Below are positions 35,248 to 43,541 of a stretch of 64,000 nt of DNA, piece by piece. How positions within the stretch are numbered: the stretch's first letter is position 1; the number at the start of each line of letters is the position of its first letter. Both the position numbers and the translations under genes were made by a program. This DNA is from Desulfosporosinus fructosivorans. Lineage in GTDB: Bacteria; Bacillota; Desulfitobacteriia; Desulfitobacteriales; Desulfitobacteriaceae. The notes below the pieces were generated by a model. That model was not told where the DNA came from, did not search any database, and saw only the letters and a program-made list of their open reading frames with translations. The DNA lies in assembly GCF_004766045.1 (NCBI RefSeq), contig NZ_SPQQ01000001.1:496001-560000 (forward strand), given 5' to 3'.

Positions 35248-36104
35248 ACGAAAAACTAGAAAAAATAAAAGAAGAGTATATGCAGATTAAGGCGTCTGAC
35301 ACATTGAAAGCAAGGATTGATATGACCATGAAAGCGAGTAAAAGAAATAACACTAATACTTGGAAAAAAATAACAGGCTTAGTTGCTTGTCTCATTATTG
35401 CCTTTAGTTTATCTCTTAATCTAAGTCCGGTCTTTGCAGCTACAGTAGCTGATATACCGGGAATGAGCGAAATGGTAAAAGCGTTAACATTCGGAAGATA
35501 TGTAGTGAAGGATGGAGGATATCAAGCTTCTATAGAAACACCAAAGATCGAAGGTCTATTAGATAAAGAGCTTCAGGATAAACTCAATAAGGATTTCAAG
35601 GATAACTCAAATGCCCTCATTTTAGCCTTCGAAAGCGATATGAAGGAGCTTAAAAAACAATTTCCGGGAGAAGAAGTTCATTTAGGCATTGACTCTGGAT
35701 ATATCGTTAAAACGGATAATGAAAACATTCTTGCAATTGATGTCTATATGGCAAATACCGTTGGTTCATCATCGACAACACATAAGTTCTATAGCTTAGA
35801 TAAGAAAACAAAAACTTTGCTTACATTACCATCGCTCTTTAAGAAGGATTCTGATTATATTAAAAAGCTTAGCGAGTATATTACAGCCGAAATGAAAAGA
35901 CAGAATGAGAAAGGTGAAAATACCTATTGGGTAGATGATCCAACATTCGGACCATTTAAAGGTATTAAAGAAAACCAGAATTTTTATATCAATAATAACG
36001 GCATGATAGTAATCTGCTTTGATAAATATGAGGTTGCTCCTGGATCATCCGGAAGCCCTGAGTTTGTGATTCCTGATGAAGTAGTTAAGGATATATTAAA
36101 GTAA
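35244..36104 (+). CDS. rsiV: Anti-sigma factor with DUF3298 domain, RsiV-like
   Basis: 286 residues, very close to RsiV length. A short cytoplasmic sigma-binding region (1-47) is followed by a single membrane segment, ITGLVACLIIAFSLSLNLSPVFA (about 46-68), and an outer domain. The outer domain ends in the DUF3298 block (GIKENQNFYINNNGMIVICFDKYEVAPGSSGSPEFVIP). In RsiV this domain binds lysozyme, after which signal peptidase and RasP release SigV. A signal-peptidase-like site PVFAA is present at the membrane exit. It is coupled to sigV by a 4-nt overlap. Confidence 0.87.
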   Translation: MNEKLEKIKEEYMQIKASDTLKARIDMTMKASKRNNTNTWKKITGLVACLIIAFSLSLNLSPVFAATVADIPGMSEMVKALTFGRYVVKDGGYQASIETPKIEGLLDKELQDKLNKDFKDNSNALILAFESDMKELKKQFPGEEVHLGIDSGYIVKTDNENILAIDVYMANTVGSSSTTHKFYSLDKKTKTLLTLPSLFKKDSDYIKKLSEYITAEMKRQNEKGENTYWVDDPTFGPFKGIKENQNFYINNNGMIVICFDKYEVAPGSSGSPEFVIPDEVVKDILK

Positions 36105-36535
36105 TATGTAGCATATAATACCAAAGCGGAATTTGCTTTAAGACGTGGCTCGAACTTGGATGGGTGGCTATTTTCACCTGAGAGATGTTCATAATCATTA
36201 CAGGAGAATACTGGCTTTGTCACAAAATAATATCCACCCTGAAGAGGGTTAGGAGAAGAGACAAACAAATAATCAATCACTCAAAAAAATATACATTTGG
36301 TCTCTTTTTATCAGATACTGGATACCTTATCCGTCAATGGATTGGACTTTAAGGAATAGTAACAAACAATTTATGCAACAGATGATAAAAGTGTTCCATA
36401 ATGCTAAAAAATGCGATTACCCCTTTTTGATTGCAGCCGCCCAAGCGGCGATAAGCAACAAGGGGCTAGATCATAGCTAAAAATGTAAGTTTTTCAAGGA
36501 ACGTACTTTCGCTCATAGTTACGAAATAATACTTC
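36105..36535. other. Non-coding stretch after rsiV
   Basis: About 430 nt, AT-rich, with no supported gene on either strand. A purine-rich GCCGCCCAAGCGGCG mini-hairpin occurs near 36437-36452. I see no promoter. Confidence 0.5.
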
Positions 36536-36574
36536 AAACCCCTGTATTCTCGAATGCTGAGAATACAGGGGTTT
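36536..36574. terminator. 16-bp perfect terminator hairpin
   Basis: AAACCCCTGTATTCTC pairs exactly with GAGAATACAGGGGTTT across a 7-nt loop. It lies just before the truncated Panacea-domain fragment, which it separates from any promoter. Confidence 0.8.
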
Positions 36575-36595
36575 GTGATTTTATTTATTTTTTTG

Positions 36596-36814
36596 AGCTG
36601 GTGCGACCAGATTATTAGACACTTTAGAGAATTTGGTTCTGAGAATATTCCAAAAGTTTATTCGTTTGATGCAAGTGTATTCGAACAAGAAGAACTAAAT
36701 ATACTAGATTTGGTCTGGTCTGTCTATGGTAAGTACGATGCGAAATATCTTGAAAGATTAACTCATTACGAGAAACCTTGGGTCAATGCCAGTGTTGACA
36801 AAAATGAGGATTAG
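36596..36814 (+). pseudogene. C-terminal fragment of a Panacea (DUF4065/SocA-like) antitoxin-type protein
   Basis: About 70 residues. FREFGSENIPKVYSFD, then LNILDLVWSVYGKYDAKYLERLTHYEKPWVNA, matches the C-terminal half of Panacea-domain proteins (aromatic Trp/Tyr-Gly-Lys pattern and LTHxExPW). The N-terminal half is missing: upstream there is only a terminator hairpin and a hydrophobic in-frame stretch unlike the family. No ribosome site. Probably a relic of a toxin-antitoxin or phage-defence module. Confidence 0.65.
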
Positions 36815-36829
36815 TATAAAATTAATATA

Positions 36830-36845
36830 ATTACACATGTGTAAT
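36830..36845 (+). promoter_or_regulatory. 16-bp perfect palindrome upstream of TetR gene
   Basis: ATTACACATGTGTAAT, 35 nt before the TetR start, with TATAAT (36826-36831) overlapping its left edge. A half-site-like TTACTCGTGTA follows at 36846-36856. This is a likely self-operator. Confidence 0.6.
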
Positions 36846-36880
36846 ATTACTCGTGTATAGAGAAAGGCAGAATTCAGGAT

Positions 36881-37495
36881 ATGATTAACGACATTAAAAC
36901 TAGAACAGAACGAAAAAAGGAGGAGACCCAAAAAAAGATAGTCTCAATAGCAATGGGTCTATATAGGGCCCAGGGTATTAAAGCGACAACTATGGAACAG
37001 ATTGCTGACGAAGTCGATATTTCTCGCAAAACCCTTTACAACTATTTCTCTAATAAGGAGGCTATTGTCGGTGAATATATGAAGAAATACCTAAAGGTAC
37101 ATTTGCAACATTACCTACAGTTACTCGATGACTTACCAGATACTAGCTCTAGATTGGTTGCCATAATGTCTAAAGGTGAAGAATGGTCGAGAATGGAGAT
37201 TCCTGAAGATGTTGCGACTGCTTACTCAGAGTACCGCCTGCGTACATTAATTCAGTCGCTGAGCGATCAGAGTATAAGGACTGGTCTGAGTGACATTTAT
37301 TGCTATATCATTAAGTTAGGCCAGAGAAGCGGAGAACTTAGATCAGATATCAATGAAAAGGAGTTAACTAATTACCTAATAACGATAGTTATGGTCAGTA
37401 TGTTAAGCAACCATGAGAAAGTTCAGTCAGAAGAAAGCATTGCCAAGAACATCAATTATTTTCTCAATGGAGCGAGAAACATGTTCAGTAATTAA
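36881..37495 (+). CDS. TetR/AcrR-family regulator
   Basis: 204 residues. The N-terminal helix-turn-helix (residues about 20-65) has GIKATTMEQIADEVDISRKTLYNYFSNKEAIV. The C-terminal half is a helical ligand domain that I cannot assign. AAAGGCAGAATTCAGGAT lies before the ATG, a modest ribosome site. The palindrome at 36830-36845 suggests autoregulation. The Rph-like gene follows after a tandem-repeat region and is the natural candidate target. Confidence 0.88.
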   Translation: MINDIKTRTERKKEETQKKIVSIAMGLYRAQGIKATTMEQIADEVDISRKTLYNYFSNKEAIVGEYMKKYLKVHLQHYLQLLDDLPDTSSRLVAIMSKGEEWSRMEIPEDVATAYSEYRLRTLIQSLSDQSIRTGLSDIYCYIIKLGQRSGELRSDINEKELTNYLITIVMVSMLSNHEKVQSEESIAKNINYFLNGARNMFSN

Positions 37496-37535
37496 TTTCG
37501 AAGGTCACATCTTAGCTCGTGAAGAGGTGTATTTA

Positions 37536-37636
37536 AAAGGAGTAAAAGGAGTAAAAGGAGTAGAGGGAGTAAGAGAAGGAGTAAGAGAAGGAGTAAGAGA
37601 AGGAGTAAGAGAAGGAGTAAGAGAAGGAGTAAGAGA
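37536..37636 (+). repeat. Tandem GGAGTAA repeats forming a stack of ribosome sites
   Basis: Three to four 9-bp GGAGTAAAA-type units are followed by about six perfect 12-bp GGAGTAAGAGAA units, ending 1 nt before the ATG at 37637. Each unit contains AAGGAG or GGGAG, a full Shine-Dalgarno sequence. The last one is spaced correctly for that ATG. Confidence 0.9.
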
Positions 37637-40291
37637 ATGGAAAAAAAGGAAGGTTGCTTTTTCAGTTGGTCCGAAGCTTTTCTCATGAGTACAGAGACGG
37701 TTGGGGGAAAGGGTTGGAACTTGGCAAGGCTTGATAGGTACGGGTTTGAGATCCCTCGGGGTGGAGTTTTGTCTGCAGCTGTTTACGGGAATTATCTTGA
37801 AGCAAACGGATTAAAGTCAAGTGTGCAGGAGCTTGCGCAATCGATCACAATGACTAATATCTGTGAAGAAGAAGTCTTAGCCCAACTCACAGATATTAGG
37901 GATAGAATCAATTCTGGTTTTATCCCTGCAGATATTCAGGAGCAGTTATTCATGTGCTTAAAAGAAACGGGCGTATTAGAAAGACCGCTAGCCGTTCGCT
38001 CATCGGCTACGGCTGAAGACTCAGCGAGAGCCTCTTTCGCAGGCATGCACGAGTCTTTCTTAAACGTACACGGGCCAGAAGACCTCCCGTCTGCTATAAA
38101 AGGATGTTTCGCCTCTCTGTGGACCACGAGGGCAGTGGCTTACCGACGAAAGATGAACATCAAAGATGATGAGGTTCAAGCGGCAGTGGTGATTATGGAA
38201 ATGGTAGAGGCTAAAGCTGCAGGGGTTGGTTTCACCTGCGATCCCCGCACGGGGCGGCAGGATATCTTGTTGATTAACGCTAATTATGGTTTGGGAGAAT
38301 CGGTGGTTAGTGGAATGGTAGAACCGGACGAATATCACTTAGATCCCACGCCCTCCTTGCCAACGGTAATAGCAAAAAAAATTGGGACAAAGAAGAGTCA
38401 AGTTGTCGTTAAAGAAGGTGGAGGCACTGAAATTGTTCCTTCGGATAAACCCGAAAGAAACCAGGTGCTAGAGGACGGTCAAATCACGCAATTAGGCTTG
38501 CTCATGTTGAGAGTTTATGAAGCTTTGGGACAAGGGGAGCAACATCAAGATGTGGAGTGGGTCTTTGATGGGCAAGGTTTTGTTATAGTTCAAGCTCGTC
38601 CTGTGACCGTTTTGCCGAGGTATACGTATGCCGAAATCAAGGATCAACCAGATATTTGGTCTAGTTCCGGTTTGCGAGATTCAAATGCCATGGTCCAGTC
38701 CACCCTCAATTGGAGGTTAGTTGAACTACATTTAAATACACATACGATTGAACCGATTCGATCCACTGGCTATCCGCTGGTTCCGGGTGTCCAGTATATT
38801 AGACTGTTTGAGGGACGGGTCTATTTGAATATTACCGCCTTTCAATGGCTGGACTATGACTCAGTGGGTTTAAATCCGGCCGATTATCAATCGTCGTTTG
38901 GGTATCCTGTCGTAATAAAAATAAGGGATAAAAGCCCTTATCATGGGATTGTCGGGATGAAGAGACTAAGGCGATTAACAAAAATCCTCTTGAAGAATCT
39001 TAGGATTTGGCGTCATGAACGGCAATTTTATTCTCGAGTTAAACGTACTACAGAAAGTTGGCAAGAGAGCGGTTTCGGTGACGTACTAGATCTGGCGTGT
39101 ATTGACTTATATAACGATTTAACCAGTATGCTGAAAGAAGTAACTTTGGTCTTTTACGCAATGATGGCTGCTGCTATTTACCCACATATAGTATTAACTA
39201 AAGCGTTACATAAGTATTTACCAGGCAGAGAAAATGGCATCATTAATGGCCTAATGGCTGGAGAAGCGCAAATTACCAGTGCTGAACACGGTTATCGCCT
39301 GATGGAACTGGCTGAGCTGGCGAGTCATGATCAAGAGGCACAAAGGTTCCTATCCTCAGAGGATGATTCTTTGTCATGGGAAAAGGAACTGAAGGACGAT
39401 TCCCCGTTCAAACAAGCCTTCCGCGTTTTTTTAACGGAATTCGGGCATCGGGGGACTGACGAACTTGACATCATCAATCCTCGTTGGGGAGAAAGTCCTG
39501 CTTACCTCTCGCAAACGATCAGAAACAGCATAAATACAGCTGACGTCAGTAAATTGAAGACTCGACAAAAGGAAATACATCAACGGGCATTACAAGAGGT
39601 CCAGCAAAAGGTTCCTGTTTATCGACGACCTATCCTCAAGTATTGGCTCAAGCGAGGGATTAAAGGCGCAGAGATGCGAGAAATGTCTAAGTCAATCTTA
39701 GTTAGGGTCTTTGGATCGTTTCGAATATTGGCGCTGGAGTTGGGTCAGCGTTTTGAGGAACGAGGAATTATTCAGCAGCAGAATGACATTTTTCACTGTG
39801 CTTGGTCAGAAATCTTTTCGATTTTACGCAAGGAATGGGACGGTAAAGGATTAACAGAGCTGGTGGCTGAGCGCAAGGACAGAAGACGTAAAATGGAGGA
39901 GAGGTCCTTGCCAGTCCTAATAACTGGGGAAGTTTCTAAACATGTAGAGCCGGTAAAATTGAGTGCGGGCAGTTCCTTGACAGGATTTGGGGTAGCTTCA
40001 GGAAGAGCTGTTGGTCGTGCTAGACTAATTTACCATCCCAACGAAGGAGGAAGTTTGGAATACGGAGATGTCTTAGTGGCTCCATCTACTGACCCTGCCT
40101 GGACGCCACTGTTTTTGAGAGCGTCTGCAGTAGTAATGGAAACAGGGGGAGTTATATCCCATGGCGCTATTGTAGCCCGGGAGTACGGCATTCCAGCGGT
40201 AGTGAACGTCCTCGGAGTAATGAAATCAATTAGCGAGGGTCAGACGATAGAGGTCGACGGTGACGAAGGAAAAATTGTTCTGCATGACTAA
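37637..40291 (+). CDS. Rifampicin phosphotransferase-like PEP-utilising enzyme
   Basis: 884 residues. The N-terminal ATP-binding domain (about 1-320; VGGKGWNLARLDRYGFEIPRGG, AVRSSATAEDSARASFAGMHESFLN) is followed by a long central domain (about 330-780) and a C-terminal swivelling phosphohistidine domain with ETGGVISHGAIVAREYGIPAVVN. The PEP/pyruvate barrel of true PEP synthase is absent. This order and length match the Rph class, which inactivates rifamycins, but the family also contains members of unknown substrate, so resistance is not established. ATG 37637 uses the last unit of the tandem ribosome-site array. Confidence 0.82.
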   Translation: MEKKEGCFFSWSEAFLMSTETVGGKGWNLARLDRYGFEIPRGGVLSAAVYGNYLEANGLKSSVQELAQSITMTNICEEEVLAQLTDIRDRINSGFIPADIQEQLFMCLKETGVLERPLAVRSSATAEDSARASFAGMHESFLNVHGPEDLPSAIKGCFASLWTTRAVAYRRKMNIKDDEVQAAVVIMEMVEAKAAGVGFTCDPRTGRQDILLINANYGLGESVVSGMVEPDEYHLDPTPSLPTVIAKKIGTKKSQVVVKEGGGTEIVPSDKPERNQVLEDGQITQLGLLMLRVYEALGQGEQHQDVEWVFDGQGFVIVQARPVTVLPRYTYAEIKDQPDIWSSSGLRDSNAMVQSTLNWRLVELHLNTHTIEPIRSTGYPLVPGVQYIRLFEGRVYLNITAFQWLDYDSVGLNPADYQSSFGYPVVIKIRDKSPYHGIVGMKRLRRLTKILLKNLRIWRHERQFYSRVKRTTESWQESGFGDVLDLACIDLYNDLTSMLKEVTLVFYAMMAAAIYPHIVLTKALHKYLPGRENGIINGLMAGEAQITSAEHGYRLMELAELASHDQEAQRFLSSEDDSLSWEKELKDDSPFKQAFRVFLTEFGHRGTDELDIINPRWGESPAYLSQTIRNSINTADVSKLKTRQKEIHQRALQEVQQKVPVYRRPILKYWLKRGIKGAEMREMSKSILVRVFGSFRILALELGQRFEERGIIQQQNDIFHCAWSEIFSILRKEWDGKGLTELVAERKDRRRKMEERSLPVLITGEVSKHVEPVKLSAGSSLTGFGVASGRAVGRARLIYHPNEGGSLEYGDVLVAPSTDPAWTPLFLRASAVVMETGGVISHGAIVAREYGIPAVVNVLGVMKSISEGQTIEVDGDEGKIVLHD

Positions 40292-40321
40292 TCCAAGATA
40301 ACAAAATTCAGGCAGAAAGGA

Positions 40322-41437
40322 ATGATAAACGAAGTGAGTATAGAAGAAACAGAAAAACTTATTTTAAACATGGGTCCTCAGCACCCGAGTATGCATGGGT
40401 TATTTCGCATGGTGGTCCATTTAGAGGGGGAAACAATTACCAAAATTGAACCTAAACTTGGATATCTTCATCGCGGGATGGAGAAACTTGCTGAAGGTCG
40501 AACCTATGCCCAGTTCATCCCCTATACGGACCGGTTGGATTACCTGGCAGCTCCGCATAATAACTGGGCCTATGTCCAAACCGTAGAAAAACTTATGGGT
40601 GTTGAAATTCCCGAACGGGCGGAATACCTCCGGGTTATTTTCGGTGAACTTTCCCGGATTGCCAGTCACCAGGTTATGATTGCCAGCACGGCTCTTGATA
40701 TGGCAGGGTATACGGCCTGGATGTATATATTCCGTGATCGCGAACGGATCTTAGATATGTATGAGATGAGCGCTGGAAGCCGCTTGACCGTCAATATCAT
40801 GCGCATAGGGGGAATAAGTACAGAACCACCTGCAGAATTTTGGCCTGCTCTTCAATCATTCCTTGATGATTCTCCAGAGATGCTTGAAGAATATTACAAC
40901 ATTTTTTTCGGAAATGAGATCGCCCAAGGACGCATGAAGAACGTGGGTATCTTACCGAAGGAACTTGCGGAAAACCTTTCTATAACTGGACCAGTATTAC
41001 GTGCTTCCGGAGTTAATTACGACGTTCGTAAAACAGAACCGTACAGTATCTACGATCGATTTGACTTCAAGGTACCCGTTCGAACAGGGTGCGATTGTTA
41101 TGACCGTACGATAATCCGGATGGATGAGATCGTGGAAAGTATCAAGATCATTAAACAAGCGGTCCGTGATATTCCGGAAGGCTTGATTATGGCCAAGGTG
41201 CCTAAAGTTATCAAACCTCCGGCTGGTGAAGTTTATCACCGCGTTGAGAATCCCAAAGGGGAATTGGGCTTCTATATCGTCAGTGATGGAACGACGAAAC
41301 CAGCACGAGTACGTATCCGACCGGCCACCTTCATCAACTTGCAAATGCTCCCAATAGTGGCTTTAGGATGGAAAATACAAGACGTTATCATGATTTTTGC
41401 GACGCTTGATGCTGTATTGGGGGAAGTCGACAAGTAA
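40322..41437 (+). CDS. Lone NADH dehydrogenase subunit D (NuoD) homologue
   Basis: 371 residues. LILNMGPQHPSMHGLFRMVVHLEGETI, LGYLHRGMEKLAEGRTY, PYTDRLDYLAAPHNNWAYV and SRIASHQVM are the conserved NuoD/49-kDa blocks that line the quinone pocket. The end FATLDAVLGEVDK replaces the usual GSLDIVFGEVDR. No other complex I gene is nearby, so this is a solitary paralogue. The start is ATG 40322 (AAAGGA immediately before); GTG 40337 is an alternative with better spacing. Role unknown: it cannot form complex I from this locus alone. Confidence 0.9.
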   Translation: MINEVSIEETEKLILNMGPQHPSMHGLFRMVVHLEGETITKIEPKLGYLHRGMEKLAEGRTYAQFIPYTDRLDYLAAPHNNWAYVQTVEKLMGVEIPERAEYLRVIFGELSRIASHQVMIASTALDMAGYTAWMYIFRDRERILDMYEMSAGSRLTVNIMRIGGISTEPPAEFWPALQSFLDDSPEMLEEYYNIFFGNEIAQGRMKNVGILPKELAENLSITGPVLRASGVNYDVRKTEPYSIYDRFDFKVPVRTGCDCYDRTIIRMDEIVESIKIIKQAVRDIPEGLIMAKVPKVIKPPAGEVYHRVENPKGELGFYIVSDGTTKPARVRIRPATFINLQMLPIVALGWKIQDVIMIFATLDAVLGEVDK

Positions 41438-41581
41438 AACCGTAATCTTTACCGGAAAAGTGGCAGAGCTTACATCTGACTTAAGTAAAGATCCTTCTTC
41501 AAAGAGGGTTCTAACAAATTGTCCAACTACATAGAGGTTGGACGGCATTTATACAACTGGATTTAAGAATAATTCGTAGCA

Positions 41582-42133
41582 TTAAATGCTTTTAATAACT
41601 CTGCATGGGTTACCTACAGCGATTACATGGTCAGGTATATCCTTAGTCACGACACTTCCTGCACCTATAGTTACGTTATCTCCAATTTTTACTCCTGGGC
41701 ATATTATTGTTCCACCACTCCAAACATTATTTCCTATCACAATTGGTTTAGCGTATTCTTTGCCAGTAAGTCTTTCTGTAGGGTCAATAGGATGTGCCGC
41801 TGTATAGATTTGAACATTTGGTGCTAAAAGTACATTATCTCCGATTTTAACCTTATTAACATCGAGTATAATACATCCATAGTTGGCATAAAAATTTTCG
41901 CCAATTTCTATATTATAACCATAGTCACAATTAAATGGTGCTTCGATATGAAACGAACCTTTAGAATTAAACAGTTGCTTTAGAATTTGCTGTCTTTTTT
42001 CTTTTTCATTTGGTCTTGTGTGGTTAAATTCGAAAGTCAGATTCCTTGCATAATTTCTTTCTCTTACTAACTCTTCATCACCAGCATTATAGTAATCGTC
42101 TGATAACATTTTCTCTTTTTCGCTTTTTTTCAT
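41582..42133 (-). CDS. Maltose/galactoside O-acetyltransferase family protein
   Basis: 183 residues. The N-terminal Mac domain (KEKMLSDDYYNAGDEELVRER) is followed by left-handed beta-helix hexapeptide repeats, with NYGCIILDVNKVKIGDNVLLAPNVQIYTAAHPIDPTER and the signature WSGGTIICPGVKIGDNVTIGAGSVVTKDIP. It would transfer acetyl from acetyl-CoA to a sugar. GAGGAGA is well placed before the ATG. The IS21 remnant lies just upstream on the same strand. Confidence 0.92.
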   Translation of the reverse strand: MKKSEKEKMLSDDYYNAGDEELVRERNYARNLTFEFNHTRPNEKEKRQQILKQLFNSKGSFHIEAPFNCDYGYNIEIGENFYANYGCIILDVNKVKIGDNVLLAPNVQIYTAAHPIDPTERLTGKEYAKPIVIGNNVWSGGTIICPGVKIGDNVTIGAGSVVTKDIPDHVIAVGNPCRVIKSI

Positions 42134-42179
42134 ATGGTTCTCCTCTATTGTTAAGTATAAAGTTATTTTTGCTTAAATC

Positions 42180-42323
42180 TGCAACTTTAAACAAATATGT
42201 CTTGTGTCCATCAATATATATGGTAGCTTCACCCCAGTCGATTTGCACTGCATAAGGAAGAGGAACACTGTTCTGTGGTGGGACTGTTCTTTCTGCTTTA
42301 AGACTTCTAATTGCTGTACGCAA
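42180..42323 (-). pseudogene. Fragment of an IS21-family IstA transposase
   Basis: About 45 residues, with VPLPYAVQIDWGEATIYIDGHKTYLF. This matches the start of the IstA catalytic core (QVDWGEA with the first Asp). The reading frame runs on for 30 unrelated residues and stops. No terminal repeats or istB are visible, so this is an old relic. Confidence 0.65.
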
Positions 42324-42519
42324 TATTTGATATTATTCTACAGGGTAAACTAACTCACTGTCAAAAGGTGCTGAAGTGGTACACTTTTATTACATTATCA
42401 TTCACAGACGAGATAACAATTGTCTTTGAGATGGGCGTTGGATTCAGGAGTTAGACGACAGCCTAGAAGGTATTTATTATTATGGAAAAATACGGTATAA
42501 TATTTCTGAGGTGATTTGA

Positions 42520-42810
42520 ATGCAGGCTATTAAAGATATCATTAGTAAACGTGATCAGATTATTAGTATTGCGTCACATTACAAAATGTTTAATGTTAAA
42601 CTATTTGGCTCTGTACTTAGAGAAGAGGAAAACGCGGAAAGTGACATAGACTTTTTGGTTGATTGTGGAGATGATTGTTCTCTGTTTGACCTTATCTCAC
42701 TGAAATATGATTTAGAAGAAATTTTAGGTAGAAAGATTGATGTGGTCACTTCGGATTCTGTGCATTGGACGTTAAAGGACAAGATAGCACAGGAGGCTAG
42801 ACCCATATGA
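42520..42810 (+). CDS. mntA: MntA-type minimal nucleotidyltransferase antitoxin
   Basis: 96 residues. The nucleotidyltransferase motif is complete: KLFGSVLREEENAESDIDFLVD, with the GS and the DxD metal site, and a third acidic residue in RKIDVV. MntA AMPylates its HepT partner and so neutralises it. GAGGTGA lies before the ATG, and TATAAT occurs at about 42497. It overlaps hepT by 4 nt (ATGA). Confidence 0.9.
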   Translation: MQAIKDIISKRDQIISIASHYKMFNVKLFGSVLREEENAESDIDFLVDCGDDCSLFDLISLKYDLEEILGRKIDVVTSDSVHWTLKDKIAQEARPI

Positions 42811-43133
42811 AAGATGACAAGGTATTTCTTCAAAACATCCTTGAGTGCATCGTGAAGATTGAAACATATACTAACTCTGGTAAACAAAAATTCATGAGTT
42901 CAGACCTCATTCAGGATGCGGTTATTCGGAATCTCGAAATAGTCGGAGAAGCTACAAAGAGAGTATCACAAGGAACCAAAGAACAACACCAAGAAATTCC
43001 ATGGAGACAAATGGCCGGACTACGCGATGTGTTAATACATGATTACATGGGAATTAGTTTGAAAATTGTTTGGAATGTGGTACAGAACGAGTTGCCTCAA
43101 CTTAAAACTAAAATAATAGAATTATTGGATTAA
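42807..43133 (+). CDS. hepT: HepT-type HEPN toxin RNase
   Basis: 108 residues. The HEPN motif RDVLIHDYMG (Rx4HxY) holds the RNase residues and the Tyr that MntA modifies. The helical HEPN fold includes VIRNLEIVGEATKRVS. Together with mntA it forms a type VII-like toxin-antitoxin pair. Start ATG in the ATGA overlap with mntA. Confidence 0.92.
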   Translation: MKDDKVFLQNILECIVKIETYTNSGKQKFMSSDLIQDAVIRNLEIVGEATKRVSQGTKEQHQEIPWRQMAGLRDVLIHDYMGISLKIVWNVVQNELPQLKTKIIELLD

Positions 43134-43247
43134 GCACTGGACTTTTTTAGTTCAGTGTTTGTTTATTTGGAGTTAGGTAGGCGTATTACTAATAGCGATT
43201 TCATGATGTTTGAAAGTGTAAAAGGGTTCACAGTAACCGATAAATGA

Positions 43248-43490
43248 TCAAAACAAATTATCGGTCACTTCTATATATGCAGGGTTTGACAAATAAAGTT
43301 CCGACATAAGACCCCAATAGTTATCTCCAAAATCAACATTCTTTACAAACTCATTGGTCTCATTAATAGCATTTATCAGCTTAGCAACAATTTGTTGATC
43401 AGAATGGAATTCAAGCAGATTAACCGATGTATCAAAAACAGCAATAGTTTTACCCTTAGATAAAATTACAGAAAAATAACCAATCATCAA
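43248..43490 (-). CDS. Small hypothetical protein
   Basis: 80 residues, family not recognised. The composition is ordinary for a soluble protein, with an acidic C-terminal half (FVKNVDFGDNYWGLMSELYL). There is no clear ribosome site before the ATG pair at 43490/43487, so it may be a remnant or not translated. Confidence 0.35.
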   Translation of the reverse strand: MMIGYFSVILSKGKTIAVFDTSVNLLEFHSDQQIVAKLINAINETNEFVKNVDFGDNYWGLMSELYLSNPAYIEVTDNLF

Positions 43491-43541
43491 TGATCCGATG
43501 CCTAAATATTGTATGGATTAACTTACAAGGAGGAGAAAATT

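Noticed and set aside
37536..37636. Possible CRISPR array
   Set aside because: Units are 9-12 bp and contiguous with no spacers; no cas genes in the window.
37492..37686. Leucine-repeat frame on the minus strand and VREG-repeat frame on the plus strand
   Set aside because: Both are products of the tandem GGAGTAA repeat; neither resembles a real protein, though the plus-strand frame might affect translation.
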